The translations under genes were made by a program, and so were the position numbers. The notes below the pieces were generated by a model. That model saw only the letters and a program-made list of their open reading frames with translations. It was not told the origin of the DNA and searched no databases. From the NCBI GenBank assembly GCA_963920765.1, contig OY987244.1, forward strand, positions 28,252,358 through 28,316,357: a stretch of 64,000 nucleotides of DNA, read 5' to 3'. Source of the DNA: Ulota crispa. Lineage: Eukaryota > Streptophyta > Bryopsida > Orthotrichales > Orthotrichaceae. Shown one piece after another: positions 23,316 to 35,366 of the stretch (position 1 is its first letter; each line of letters starts with the position of its first letter).

Positions 23316-23944
23316 TGATCATCTACACGAAGCCACAACACTTCATCTAAACACACACATGCAGATCATATAACCAACTAAGAAAATCCAGACAAGCCGA
23401 GAACCAAGTTTGGAAAATAATTTTCGTTCTCGAATTTGATAACCCACATGTTTTACAAAAACATCAGTTACCTCAACTTGTATGAGATTATCTAATCTCG
23501 GCTGAGATTGCTATTGATCTATAAACAACATGCAAAATCCGGTGACAAACACCTGAGATCTGCAACGAGATGTCAAAGAATCGAAACAATCTGGCACTCA
23601 TTCCATGAAGCGAAGGTGCCCTAAAAAAGGCTGCAATATATAACGTGCCGTTACATGCATATCCGAACTATACTGTTCTACACTTAAAAACAAGGTTGAA
23701 TGAAAAGATGAGAGTGATTTATACGGGCAGGTGGATTTCTACTCAGGCCAGGTCCAGGGGGAACTGTCCGGTAAATGGTTTATTCTTTATGCACCATCAA
23801 GGCAATCATCGGTGTCAAGTGGAACAGCACTTGATTGATACAAACGATTGTACATAGAGAATGGAAGATGGGAAGGAAAAAAAAAAGGATTGACACCGGG
23901 GATTTATCTAATGGTTGGTTACCTTTGTCTACATAGCCTGCCGT

Positions 23945-25000
23945 TCACACACCTCCCAGCAGCCTCTTGACACCTGCTCTCTGCTCGGCGGTAAGTCTCG
24001 ACGGAAAATCGATGTCGAACTTGATCCGCAAACTGCCCCTTCTCCCTGGTTCCTTGGCCACGGGCATGCCTTCCTTGGGCAGTGACTTCTCATAGCCCGG
24101 ATGGATCACATCCGGAATGCTTAGGCTCAGCGTTCTCCCGTCCAATGTCGCCAAGGTGAAACTGCACCCTGTCAACGCCTCCACGAGCGATATCTTCTTC
24201 GTCATGATTAGATCGTTCCCATCCCGTTTGAAATTCTCATGAGGTCTCTCGTCGATGACGAACACCAAGTCCGCGGCCACCATACCCGGCTGTTCATTCC
24301 CCTTCTCAGGAAAGGTTATCTTCGTGCCCTTCTTCCAACCAGGCTTGACCTCAATTGTCAGGATCTCTTCCACAGGCATGGTCTTCCCACTCGCATCTGC
24401 AATACTCCTCGAAATCTTCATCTTTCGAGTAGATCCCTTATAAAGCTCCTCCAGAGTGCAGAGAAGTTTGTTTTCCACAGGGGCGGCTTTCCGCGGCTGC
24501 GCATGCGAGGGTCCTTCACCAAACGACCGAAACGCCTGATTTCCGTCCGAGTTCCGGAACACACTGTCGCCACCACCAAAACCGCCGAACATTCCATCAC
24601 CGAATGGTCCTCTACCGCCTCGTCCACCCATGCCTCCCATTCCCCCGAACGGACTGGCACCGCCAAAAAACTCTGCAAATATATCCTCGGCGTTCCTAGG
24701 ATTAAACCGAAACGCATTAGGACCACCGGCGCCCGCCGAGTATCCATGCGATGCGCCCGGATGCGGCGCTTGTCCTTTCAGCCCCTCCTCCCCTTCCTGA
24801 TCGTATATTAGCCGCTTCTGCGGATCGCTCAGAACTTCGTACGCTTCCGATATCTGCTTAAACTTGGCCTCCGCTTCCTTCTTGTTGTTCGGATTCTTAT
24901 CAGGATGCCATTTCATTGCCAGCTTCCTGTACGCCTTCTTTAGGTCATCCTCCGACGCTGTCTTCGGCACCTTCAAGACGCTATAATAATCCACCCCCAT
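23945..25000 (-). CDS. Type II (DNAJB/SIS1-like) DnaJ co-chaperone, intronless
   Basis: This Hsp40 stimulates Hsp70 ATPase activity and delivers unfolded clients, and is most likely cytosolic. The start is the ATG at 25000, giving 351 residues that begin [11 protein letters not shown], the typical family start. The frame is open ten more codons upstream but without an ATG. Residues about 1-68 are the J domain with the invariant HPD in KWHPDKN. A Gly/Phe-rich region follows, with [11 protein letters not shown] and a GGFGGGDS block. From about residue 170 comes the C-terminal client-binding domain ([34 protein letters not shown], and [10 protein letters not shown]). The CxxCxGxG zinc repeats of type I proteins are absent. 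No introns are needed. An AATAAA lies about 160 bp beyond the stop (minus strand, 23784-23779). A heat-shock-element-like array lies upstream. Confidence 0.95.
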   Translation of the reverse strand: MGVDYYSVLKVPKTASEDDLKKAYRKLAMKWHPDKNPNNKKEAEAKFKQISEAYEVLSDPQKRLIYDQEGEEGLKGQAPHPGASHGYSAGAGGPNAFRFNPRNAEDIFAEFFGGASPFGGMGGMGGRGGRGPFGDGMFGGFGGGDSVFRNSDGNQAFRSFGEGPSHAQPRKAAPVENKLLCTLEELYKGSTRKMKISRSIADASGKTMPVEEILTIEVKPGWKKGTKITFPEKGNEQPGMVAADLVFVIDERPHENFKRDGNDLIMTKKISLVEALTGCSFTLATLDGRTLSLSIPDVIHPGYEKSLPKEGMPVAKEPGRRGSLRIKFDIDFPSRLTAEQRAGVKRLLGGV

Positions 25001-25057
25001 CCCTTCCCCTCGCTTCCGCTTCCCCGTCACTTTTCACAAAACAAACAAAAACACCTC

Positions 25058-25086
25058 CTCCTCCTCTCTCTCTCTCTCTCTCTCTC
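25058..25086 (-). promoter_or_regulatory. (GA)n tract in the DNAJ leader
   Basis: On the transcribed strand an uninterrupted GA repeat sits about 60-85 bp upstream of the DNAJ ATG, probably in the 5' UTR. Such GA tracts are common in plant leaders and can bind GAGA-type (BBR/BPC) factors; its role here is inferred. Confidence 0.6.
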
Positions 25087-25285
25087 CCGAAATCTAACCG
25101 CACGAGGGAGAAAAAAATAAAAAAACAATGAACAAAACTGCTACAACAAACAAAAATCGTTTGCAATGTCGCACAGAAAACCGTCTCCGAGCATACTACC
25201 AACACGATTACAAAGCGCGATATTAACAATGCATGGCACCGGCCATAGCCACAGGCAAAAGCGCGCTCCACCGGCAGCAATGAAG

Positions 25286-25340
25286 AAACTCTCTAGAAGG
25301 CTCTGGAAGGCTCGGGAAGGCTCGGGAAGGCTCACGAAAT
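25286..25340 (-). promoter_or_regulatory. Heat-shock-element-like array upstream of DNAJ
   Basis: GAA trinucleotides occur at 25296, 25306, 25316, 25326 and 25336, exactly 10 bp apart. CTC sits midway at 25301, 25311, 25321 and 25331, giving the spacing of GAAnnTTCnnGAA units with the TTC half sites read as CTC. HSF trimers bind alternating 5 bp units of this geometry. The array is 290-340 bp upstream of the DNAJ ATG, which is consistent with heat-inducible expression. The imperfect half sites lower the certainty. Confidence 0.55.
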
Positions 25341-25690
25341 TAGGGCTTAGGGTTCCTCCCATTCTTTTTTCTCTACTTCGGGCTTCTCTCCTTCCTTCCT
25401 TCCTGCGCTTGTCCCTACCACCCAGCGCTTCTCCACGAGACCGACGAAACCGGCGTAACCGGCACGTGGCGAGGACGGAGTCGGCACTAGTGACAGTCCA
25501 GCGTGGAAGGGGGATCTACGGTACTGGAGCGTTTCCAGCAGTTATCTGACGGTGGTGCGTTTGCCCGTCATGAGTTCGAGAATGCAGTTGTCCTCGCCAC
25601 GCGGGCGGGCTGCGCGGGCGGCATGTGAAATTTTTTGACTCCAAGCTTGTTAGACTGCCCGCGTTGACGAAACGCCTTCTTTCTCATTGT

Positions 25691-26010
25691 AAGGGAAAAT
25701 TTCATGGGTACTCCTGAAGTTTGCCATATTTTCATAGATACAGTACCCCTGCTTTTTCAGAAATTTCATAAATATCCTCGGACCAGAGTTTTCAGGTGTT
25801 TGTTTTGTTGTGCATGTCACTTTCCTTCTTTCTTTGTGCGTACACATGACAAAAAAAAGTCCTATGCGCATAAAGGGAGAAGGAAGTGACATGCACAACA
25901 AAACAAATGCCTAAAATTTTTGGTCCAAGAGTATTTGTCAAATTTCTGAAAAAGTAGGAGTATCTATGAAAATGTGACAAATTTCAAGGGTATCCATGAA
26001 ATTTTCCCTT
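25691..26010. mobile_element. Foldback element, AGGGAAAATTTCATGG family (intact copy)
   Basis: AAGGGAAAATTTCATGGGTA at the left and its reverse-complement counterpart ATCCATGAAATTTTCCCTT at the right bound arms of about 140 bp. These pair almost throughout, including GTTTTGTTGTGCATGTCACTT and its mirror. It resembles 4558-4881. Possible 5 bp flanks ATTGT and ATTGC could be a decayed target-site duplication. Confidence 0.8.
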
Positions 26011-26082
26011 ATTGCAAATGGTTTGAGGAGAAACCTTTTGCTATTGGTGATCAAATCTTAAAAAAATAAGAACTCTCCTACC

Positions 26083-26455
26083 TTAACCCTTGAACGTCGG
26101 TTGGGTGGCCGTGCCTGCCCTCTACAGTGTTAAGGCAAGTGTCCACCATTAAAATATTGTTTTTTAGAATTGCAAAAGTCAAAGTGCATGGTGCCATTGG
26201 TGCCCTCATGAAAATTGCAAAAAGCGCAGCATGGGACCTAACACTATGGTTTTGAATCTTCTCACAATTTAGGTTATCAAAAAATATGAGTTCCTTAGTT
26301 GAGATTATTTTTTTCTTTTCTATGGTGCACCATGTATCTACAATCACTTCTACAAAAAAATTAGGTAAAAAACTACTTATCTCTACAGTACAAAGTGTTT
26401 TTCAGAGGCCTGAGAATGATTTTTGTCCTTGCCGACGTTTAAGTTTAAGGGTTAA
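26083..26455. mobile_element. TTAACCCTTGAACG-ended repeat, copy 1
   Basis: It starts TTAACCCTTGAACGTCGG and ends CCGACGTTTAAGTTTAAGGGTTAA, an imperfect terminal inverted repeat. Internal landmarks are GCATGGTGCC, CCCTCATGAAAATTGCAA and a CTTCTCACAAT block. Copies with the same landmarks are at 31724-32035 and 40061-40846. Confidence 0.65.
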
Positions 26456-29400
26456 TATGGAATAACTTAGGCTTAAATGCAGCCTAGCAGTACAATTTAT
26501 TGAGATCTGACTGGTCGCTGCCCAAGTTTGGGCAGCTCATTCAGGTAGAAAAAAACCAAAGATTTAAATTGATTTTGCATACTAAAGCAAATTGCCTGTT
26601 GATTCATGTAATCTAATGTACAATCATCATTATCAAAAGTGTTCATGAGGAAAAGTATGCAATGTGTCCAATATATTAGATACGTTATAACATTTCACTA
26701 GAATACAGTATTGATATACTACTATTATTGATATCTTACCATTAAGTATTATTATTTTTGCCTTTTTCTCAGAGGTTACCCAAATTTTAATTTCTGTATG
26801 TTTAAAAACAAAAGTCAAGTTTCGGGCGAGTTTGTAAAATCAGATTTTGCACAAACTAAAAAAAGTTTTATTTTTGATGAATTTCTAAAACTAAATGCTT
26901 TAAAGTTGCTATAGAGAATACTCATGGATGTGTATTAGAAATAGATTTTTGATTGATTTCTAACTAGGGTAATAAGCATTTTTTATTCAAAATAAAATCA
27001 TGCATAAAATGAGAGTTTTGAGCAACAAAATTTCCACCAAAATCTAAATGTGTTTGATAGTTTGTTTTATCAATAAAAGGCCCAATATTTTGAAAGATGA
27101 AATACTTCCAATTTATTTTTTTCAATTTACTCTTGACAAGGTGAGGCATTCATAATTAAACTCTAACATGCATCATCATATTGGGAACTAGCCCAAAAGG
27201 TGAAATGCCTTTTTAGGCTACTAGGACTCACTTCCATGGACCCACCATAGACAATTTAATGATGAAAATTTGTGAAATGTGTGGGCAAGGTATAGTAAAA
27301 AGCATTGTGCCCAGCAATACAAAAGTGGAGCAACCACTATCCATGAGTAAATATGTTAGCATAGCTAAAGCATCCATATTTTTGACTACCACATAGAAAG
27401 TTTGATAAATTGCTACACTTGTATGGAGTAATGCCACCCATTTGATGCCCAAGACTTGCTCCCCACTAATAGCTTGGTTTGCAAATCTTTTACCACATCT
27501 AATAAAATAGATTTGCAAAAAAAGAATGTCCTAAAAAGGTTCAATGGTTGGTGTAGATAAACATACTTGGTGTCCTTGGCCATGCAACTAATGTCAAACC
27601 TACTCCTAAGAGTGCAAGTTTGTAGTTGGTTACTTCTAGCTCTTTGCCTCTTCTTGCAAATTGATTGAAGCAACTAGTCCAAAAGATATAAGTTTTTTTG
27701 AAAACAATTATGCAAGTAGGCACATAGTCAATCTCTAAGTAGTGTTTGTAACCTTAAACATTCCTTTTGCTTTATGAACAATCTTCATCTTGAATTTCTA
27801 TATAGTAAAGTTTGCATCATTAATCTTTATAATATGATTGCAGAGATATACTTTTGTCATTATCCAAGTGTAATCTAAATTGATCAATGAGTAGAAAGGT
27901 AGCATAATTAGAGTGGTTATGAGGAATGCAGCAATTTTTTTGGTAAATGTTTTATTTTTGTATTTATATAGCTAATTCCATAAATGTTCCATGCAATATA
28001 ATATGCATTCATTCAAAACACAACTTATTGGATAACAAATTCTCTTTATTGAAACTATGTATACAAAAGCTTTGAATAATACTTGACAAAATTGAGCTTT
28101 CTTGTAGCGTTATTAGTTACATCAACTAAATACTATAAGCAGTAATAGTGAATCCTATGCAACATCATTGATTACAAAGAAGAACCTGTTTTAAATGTTT
28201 TTCAATCTGTAATGTGAAACTTCAAAACTTTTATATTATTTTAAATCTCACATAGTTTTCATTTCTTTGATGTTTTGAATGTCATAATACATTTAACCTC
28301 TAAAAGATCAAAGGTTTTTTATTTATCTATTGATGTAGCAATTTTGGGCATCCAAATGTGAACAAAAAATTTCATGCATTCTATTAAGTAGCCTTTAAAT
28401 TCTTTGACAAAGAGTGATTTGTTGTCTACTGCACATTGGAAGATATTTCAATGGGAGAAAAATTACTGGCTGAAACTAGTCAAAGGTTGCAAATTTTTGC
28501 TAGAGCTATTGAGTTTTAAAAAGGACTTGTGTTCAAGAAGTAACTTATTAGTGTACTAACTTTCAAAATTGTCTAGACAATTTAGTAAGGAATTATTATA
28601 GGAAATTTGTTTTCTTTTTTCAAATTGGATGGGTATGCACAACAATTTAAAAGTGCACTAAAAACTTCTTTACATGGTCCAACAAAGAAAGACAAGGCAA
28701 TTTACACTAAGCTAAAAAAATTAAAGCACAAAAGCAAACCTAGTTTTTAAGTTGCTTACAACTTTCCTAGGGTTTTAACGTAATTTTGGTTAGTATGATC
28801 TTATTTTTTAATGTTTTGGAGATTAAAAAAGTTCTTGAAAACAAGTCACAAAAAAGAATCATTGTTGAACAACTTTTGAATACAAGCTTATGTGAAGGAA
28901 TATAAAATTTTAAGTTGGCTTTATAAGCAATTCTTTGCAAACCTCCATACAAATTCTATTTCATTGTTTGTTTTACATTTTTAAAGATTTGAATTTTTTT
29001 GACACAAAAAGCTAACTTGTTTAGCTCTTAGAATCTCAACAAGCACAAGCCATAAGGTCATTTCCAAGTATATCAGATCTCATTTCAAGTGCAATTACCT
29101 TGAATTTAGCATGTCCAAATCAAACAAACACATGTCAAAACCTTCAACCTTATGATCTCTCAAATTATAAGAAAATCAGTGCTAAAATTTCAAAATGTTT
29201 ATTGATTGCAAATGGATCCAAAGTCTTACAATTACATTTAATAAACACTTTGTATTTTTCCACACCCTATTTTCAAACAAATGCCTTGTTTGGAGATATT
29301 CCTTGTCATAAACACACAAAATCTTTAGAAGTTAAATTGCTTGAAGAAAAATGTGAATCCTTCATTAGTATTTTAAAAGACGTTTAACATTTGAACATCA

Positions 29401-30139
29401 AGTAAAATTTAGTAGAGTGGTTCAAAATAATAACTTTGGATATAAGGTTCTAGCCTCTAGTACTTTGTGTAGCATTTTTCACTTTTCAAGTATTGACTTG
29501 CTTAAACTTTCTCACATGTGGCTTTTATAAAAATAAAGCCTCTTTTCATTTGGCACAAAACCTACAAATTTAAATGCCCAAAGCATTATTGAAAGTATGA
29601 ACATCTTTTTTTCTTGTTGTAACACTATAATCTACAAATACAAAACAATTGAAATTTTTTATAAAAATACATTTTGTTTTCAATCTAATTCAAAATTAGT
29701 AAACATTGAAGGTATAACAAGATTTATATAAATGGAGTATTCTAAAAGTGAATCTTGTATTCAACAAAATTTGAAAAATGTGTTAAAATACACTTAAAAT
29801 TGTCCTAGTTTAGTTCAATTTCAAGTGGCATCAACATCCAAAAAAGTGCACATTTGAAAACAACCACATTGTTATGATTGTGCAACATCAAATACTATTA
29901 TTTTCCAATAACTTATCATCCAAAAAAAATTTAGAAGCTTGTTAAGGCATTCTTTTTGGTTTTGCCAAATCTTTGCTATCCTCAGTGCATTGGATAATAA
30001 ATGGAGGGACTAGCCCATATTCATCCAAATTTGTCAAAATGTTGCTAGGTTGGCTCTATTTTGCTAGAAAAAAAATGTCTTGATGCTTGATATGCAAAGC
30101 AAGAAGAATTGAGTAATTGTTGAGTTAATAATTATAAAA
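26456..30139. other. AT-rich gene-free region
   Basis: No supported gene is present. Short minus-strand frames between 27228 and 27723 and a 95-codon plus frame at 29100-29387 might be relics of a transposon ORF. They share no motif I can name and are broken by stops. Confidence 0.4.
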
Positions 30140-30334
30140 AGGAAAAATTTCATGGATACCCTTAAAGTTTGCAATATTTACATAGATACCCCTACTTTTT
30201 CAGAAATTTCACAAATACCCTTAGACCAAATTTTCATGCGGTTGTTTTGCTATGCATGCTACTTCCCTTCTTTTTTTGTCCACATGTTGCTTCTTTTTTG
30301 TTTCATTACATTCCCTTCTTCAATATCTATATCT

Positions 30335-30535
30335 TAAATTAGGCCATTTGGATTTCGATGTTTGTCACATTTAGATCTCTTGGACCTTGTGTCTCCCATC
30401 GCGTGCTTGGTACCATTACAAAGCTCTCGGCAAGGAAGGGTGCACTACCTTGGTTTGGTGGCATTTGGGCCTACAAGGGGAAAGTTATTGAATTTCAAAG
30501 TTTTTTATGGATTAATAATTTAGAAAACTATTGAT
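30335..30535 (+). repeat. Dispersed repeat, copy 1 (copy 2 at 38010-38230)
   Basis: It shares with 38010-38230 the ordered blocks TTAAATTAGGC, TTTGTCACAT, CCCATCGC(G/A)TGCTTGG, AAAGCTCTC and GAAAGTTATTGAATTTCAAAG. It is non-coding; the family is unknown. Confidence 0.6.
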
Positions 30536-30718
30536 TGGCCAAAGACAAGTTTTATGTAAAGATAGGGTAGAGCACAAGTTTAACTAAAGTAAAATTTGGA
30601 TGTTCACTTAAAAACAAAGTAGAGGACAAGTTTAACTAAAGTAAAGTACAAATTTAACCACGGGTGTCATGAGGAGATGGCATGGGGGGTGAAAATTGGC
30701 CCAACTACACACAACCAC

Positions 30719-31051
30719 ACTAAGGTAAGAGGCTCATACATTGACTATCTAAGGGTTGAAACTGAATTTTGGGGAGGTGAAACTTCTTGAAATATTTTTC
30801 AGTAAATTTTCCTTGAAAGACAAGAGGAATTGGCATCTAACTCAAGTTATTTTGTACTTTTTAGAGCAATGTGGAATTAGTTATGAAATTTTGAAGTGGA
30901 AAGGTCATAGGTCTCTAAAACCGCTCATCTCCTCAAATATATATCCAATATATATTTTTAAAAGGTTATGAATAAGACATGTACTGGTGAAATTCATTTA
31001 GGGAGGAGAACAATTTTAGTGCCTAACGGAGTTTGAACCTCTTACCTTAGT
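30719..31051. mobile_element. MITE with CTAAGGTAAGAGGCTC termini (second copy)
   Basis: TIRs are CTAAGGTAAGAGGCTC at 30720 and GAACCTCTTACCTTAG at 31035-31050. The interior aligns, in opposite orientation, with the MITE at 3907-4234, for example through AACTGAATTTTGGG and GAATTAGTTATGAAATTT. Confidence 0.7.
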
Positions 31052-31723
31052 TGATCATGAAGGAAGTACAATCAAGTAAATGCCTAAATATTTTGCTCCA
31101 AGGTTATTTGTGTAATTTCTGAAGGGTATCCATGTATATATTGCAAACTTCAAAGGTACCCAAGAAATTTCCCCTTGTAAAAACTTGTTTACTTTAATAA
31201 ATTTATTTCTTTTTAATTATCTGATTAAGATCCTACTCAGACTTTCTCACACGCAATTTTGTCAATGCCAAGCTTTATTCCCTTCGGTTAGCTCTTTTCC
31301 AAGTTAAAATATTACGAAAATAAAATAAAAATTGATACATTGTGGGAGTGGGTTGAACCTCAATGTAAGGTAGTCGCACCCATGGGCGTCACTGACAAAG
31401 TCAGGGTGGCTATGGGTACTTAGGTGATATTTATGGGTGACAAAGTGATGGTTGTGAGTGACTCCATGAAGGTTTTGAGTACCCATCTCACTATTTAAGA
31501 ACCAACAAGTCTTGTTTTTAGCATCTCTTACACATGGTTTTTACAATTTCAGTGATTTTGGACTTTGAAAAATCTTTGTGCACAAATGCTTGCATATGGA
31601 ACCTTAAAATTGATACCAATTTTTTTGGTTTTCATTTCCTAGCTTACAGTATTTTTTTCAAAGTTAGTCAATTGTTTTACCTACTCCAAAACCCTTATTT
31701 CCACACTTATAGGTGCGCCTACC

Positions 31724-32035
31724 TTAACCCTTAAAGGAGAAATGGATCACCGTGGCTTGCCCTGCCTGTAGCATTTTATAGTGTTTTGCACATGGGCACT
31801 AGTAGTAATGCTTCAAAAAGTTGAAAAATCAATAGTGCATGGTGCCCTCATGAAAATTGCAAGAATGGCAGCTCAAGAGTTAACACCATGTATCATAATT
31901 TGAGCTACAAAATAAAATAAATGTATCTTAAGAAATTTATTTTGCCTTCCATTTTATGATCACTTTTAAAAATCGATTTTTTTCTGAGATAGAGGCAACG
32001 GACGTTTTTCGTCCGTGCCGACGTTTAGGGGTTAA
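31724..32035. mobile_element. TTAACCCTTAAAGG-ended repeat, copy 2
   Basis: Ends TTAACCCTTAAAGG and CCGACGTTTAGGGGTTAA, with the internal blocks GCATGGTGCCCTCATGAAAA and GTTAACACC shared with 26083-26455. It ends about 380 bp before the IDH start codon. Confidence 0.65.
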
Positions 32036-32412
32036 AGCGGCTCCCAGTGTACATCGGGAACTCCCTTTGAAAAGGCACCAAAGTTGTTCGACTTCAAGAA
32101 ATGCATGTGAGAAAGCAAATCGCCCGACGATAACGTAACGGTGATGCGACGACCAGACGCGGACCTCCGTCGAACGAAAGACTCACAAATAGAGCATCAA
32201 GAACGAACGACGGATTCTTCGTCGTCTTCTTCGTCTTCTTCGTAGCCCTTCGAGCTGTCCCCGGGGCATAAGCTACTTCCAAAGGACAACGACGGGAATC
32301 TGCTGCGCCCCGGGGCGATCATCGCAAGAGCACCTCAAGCTTTTTTCTCGCTTGTGTCACTGCTCGTCCCCCTCTCCTCCCCCGTAGGACCTACGCCGAT
32401 CGATCTGCCGCC

Positions 32413-35366
32413 ATGGCCATGCAGGGTGCGCGCTCGCGCTTAGCCTCACTCCTCTCTCGCCGTCTCGCTGGTTCCGCATCTTCTAACGTCGTGCAGCAGC
32501 ACAGCCGATCTCTTTCTAGCGACAGCGACGAGGACAAGGTCATCACGGCCACTCTGTTCCCTGGCGACGGCATTGGCCCGGAGATCGCCCAGTCGGTGAA
32601 ACAGGTAGGGTGTATTCCGAAATTCTAGAGCTTGCGATGTTTGAGTTTGAAATTACGTCTGTGAAATGTAAGTAGGCTCGAAAGTATACCTAGAAACGAA
32701 GAACCCGCAGAAAAGTGCTCTCAAGAAGTTCTGTTAGAAAAAAATTAGAGTGTTTTTGCTAGTTTTGGGAAGTATTAGGGTAGATGTGCTTGTCTTCTTT
32801 AGGAATTGGCATACTTTGTGGCGTGTGCAGATCTTTGAAATTCCGTCTGTGAAATGCAACTAGACTCGGAAATATACCTAGAAACGAAGAACTTGCAGAA
32901 AAGTACTCACAAGGAGCTTTGATAGAATTTTTTAGTGTTTTTGCTAGTTTTGAGAAGTATTAGGGTCTATGTGCTTGTTTTCTTTAGAAATTAACATATT
33001 TTGTGGCGTGTGCAGATCTTTGAGGCTGTGAAAGCGCCAATTCAGTGGGAGGAGCATTACATCAGCTCGAAAGTGGATCCGAGAACGGGCAGCTTTCTGA
33101 CATGGGAGAGCATGGAATCTGTGCGACGGAATGGAATTGGGCTGAAGGGTCCGATGACCACTCCCATCGGGAAGGGTTTCAAGTCCCTGAATTTGACCCT
33201 ACGGAAGGAGCTCGGTTTGTATGCGAATGTTAGACCGTGCCTGAGTATCCCCGGTTACAAGACGCGGTATGATAATGTCGACTTAGTTACTATTCGTGAG
33301 AACACTGAAGGCGAGTACAGTGGATTGGAACATCAGGTGAGTCTGCAGTGTACTTTCTCTTTTGATTAAGGTACCTCGTAACAAAATCGTAGGGTTTCAT
33401 TATCACTAGCTGTAGATTAGGGTTTCTAGTAGTATTACGAGCCTTGATTGCGTGGACCTAGTTATTGAGTGTTGAAGTCTTACTGTGAAGATCAAATTTT
33501 CTACTTTGATTTTCTAAGCAGGTTGCACGTTGTTTGTTCAAAGATTTGTCTGACAATGTATTTCCTTGATGCGCCACGTGAATACATTCTGGGAGTTCGT
33601 GAACGTGAATCTTGCTAACTGCGTTTAGTGTGTTTGTGTTTTTAGGTGGTAAGTGGAGTGGTGGAGAGCATAAAAATTATTACCAGGCAAGCCAGTCTGC
33701 GTGTGGCGAAGTATGCTTTTCTCTATGCTGAAATGCATGGCAGGAAGCGCGTGTCAGCTATCCACAAAGCAAATATCATGAAGAAGACTGATGGACTCTT
33801 TCTGGAGGTAAAGAGTGGCAGTATGTGTTTAGAGATTGCAGTGTTTTCCAGAGACTTATTTCATTGGAGTTTAATCATGCTCATCATTTTGAGATCCGTG
33901 ATGCCACTCGAGAAGCGATTTAAATGATTTTGGAATGTGTTGCCTTGACTGGGAGCTTACATGTGGATGGTTGATTTCGGTGGTGTTACAGTGTTGTAGA
34001 GAAGTAGCTGCAGAGCATCCCGACATTGTGTATGAGGAGGTCATCATCGACAATTGCTGCATGATGGTATGTGATTTATGTCAACCTTCCTGAGCTCATT
34101 GGAATATCCTGAAAACCAATTTATTGCTTTAGAAAGTCTTTAGAATCTGGTCCGTTTCAGAACAACGCCAGAGTAGAGTTCTTTGAAATTGCCTCATTTT
34201 ATACAACATTTCAATCTTTCAATGCCTTCATTACAGTGACTCTGACTTCTTGGTGTGCTCTTGATTTTCTTTAGCATGTCCCTGCTCTCAAAAGTTTTAG
34301 GGTGTTAGGGGCCTAATTTAGGGTTCTTAACCTTTTCTTTGTCCTTGTTTGAACAGTTGGTGAAGAACCCAGCGCTGTTTGATGTGTTGGTGATGCCTAA
34401 TCTGTATGGTGACATCGTCAGCGATTTGTGCGCTGGTCTTATCGGTGGGCTAGGGCTGACGCCTAGGTACGGTTGGCTTCTCAATACTACTGCACTTGAT
34501 ACCATTCCTGAGACTTGCTAGAAATCACACAGAAAGAAGTAGACATTGCTTGGTTTCAGCTTTAAATTGTGTCTGCCTCTCCGAATATGGTCTACTTGAA
34601 GTTTCTGAACATAAAGCTTTGTAGTAATCTCTAGGTAGCATTTACACTACTTGAATTCAGTGGGTGTGAGGTTCAATTGAAACGCTTAGAAGAGTGCAAT
34701 ATCTCTGGGCACGATTTTGTTGTCTTATGCAAAACTAGGTATTGATCATGATCTATGAAGTCGATTATTAATTTTTCTTGGGTGGTGGGTGACAGTGGAA
34801 ACATCGGAGATAATGGTTTGGCCTTGATGGAAGCTGTGCACGGAACAGCTCCTGATATTGCTGGCAAGGTTAGTTTCTACCCCGACTTCTCTAGCCCTTG
34901 TATCAGTCTTCCAAATTGTGGCGAAGATTCTATTACTTATGCAGTTTTGTGCTTGATACAGTATTTTGTTCTCCAAGCTTTTGTAGGTGGCTTGATTGAG
35001 CATAAATTTCTTGGTGTTCTTTTCGTTAGCTCTCTAAGTGGTCCAGGATCTGTTCATTATTTGGAAACATATGATAAGAAAAAGAGGGCAGAACATGTGC
35101 TTTGTACTGTACAGGAGTTTTCTGGAGCTCTTTGCTAGAAATAATGACTTGGAACATTGATATTGCTTGGACAGAACATGGCAAATCCAACGGCGCTGTT
35201 GCTAAGTTCCGTGATGATGCTACACCACCTTAAGTTGAGCGACTGTGCCGACAGAATTCACAACTCTGTACTGAATACAATTCTTGAGGGGAAATATCTG
35301 ACATCTGATCTGGGTGGCAAGTCTGGGACCTCTGATTACACCAAAGCACTCATCGACAACCTTTGA
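32413..35366 (+). CDS. NAD-dependent isocitrate dehydrogenase, catalytic-type subunit, mitochondrial
   Basis: It oxidatively decarboxylates isocitrate to 2-oxoglutarate with NAD+ in the mitochondrial TCA cycle, as part of a hetero-oligomer with regulatory subunits. Proposed exons are 32413-32604, 33016-33336, 33646-33807, 33992-34066, 34357-34466, 34796-34868 and 35175-35366. They join in phase to 374 residues, close to the plant family length. The first ~45 residues are Arg/Ser-rich with no acidic residues until SSDSDEDK, which fits a mitochondrial presequence. Core motifs are [46 protein letters not shown] (substrate Ser, Asn and Arg), [42 protein letters not shown] (metal-binding Asp) and [13 protein letters not shown]. 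The substrate and metal residues match catalytic rather than regulatory plant subunits. The start ATG lies in CGCCATGGCC. An AATAAA at about 35764 may end the transcript. Confidence 0.95.
32645..33015 (+). repeat. Tandem duplication of ~185 bp in IDH intron 1, including the 3' splice site
   Basis: Copy 1 (about 32646-32830) and copy 2 (about 32831-33015) align throughout: GTCTGTGAAATG, CCTAGAAACGAAGAAC, GTTTTTGCTAGTTTTG, and TGTGGCGTGTGCAG at the end of each. Both copies end in the same acceptor followed by ATCTTTGA. Splicing to the upstream copy (AG at 32829-32830) would keep phase but reach a TAG after ten codons. Confidence 0.85.

Larger units (their letters stand above)
20870..23640. other. 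Gene-free region of more balanced composition with an internal duplication
   Basis: Base composition changes from the AT-rich DNA to the left and holds until the DNAJ gene. No reading frame above about 95 codons and no known protein or small RNA was recognised. It could be an untranslated transcript, a decayed element, or distal 3' flank of DNAJ. It contains the direct repeat pair listed separately. Confidence 0.4.
30140..31176. mobile_element. Foldback element split by later insertions
   Basis: The left half (30140-30328) runs from GGAAAAATTTCATGGATACC to the ACATTCCCTTCTTCAAT region. The right half resumes near 31060 with GAAGGAAGTACAATC and ends at GAAATTTCCCCTT (31176). In between lie the dispersed repeat at 30335-30535 and the CTAAGGTAAGAGGCTC MITE at 30719-31051. 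The order implies foldback element first and later insertions second. Confidence 0.6.

Noticed and set aside
25001-25030. Ten extra N-terminal codons on the DNAJ protein
   Set aside because: The open frame upstream of MGVDYY has no ATG (it begins GTG), and the family starts at MGVDYY, so the start at 25000 is preferred.
27228-27723. Three overlapping minus-strand frames resembling transposon debris
   Set aside because: They are in different frames with stops between them, and no transposase motif could be named.
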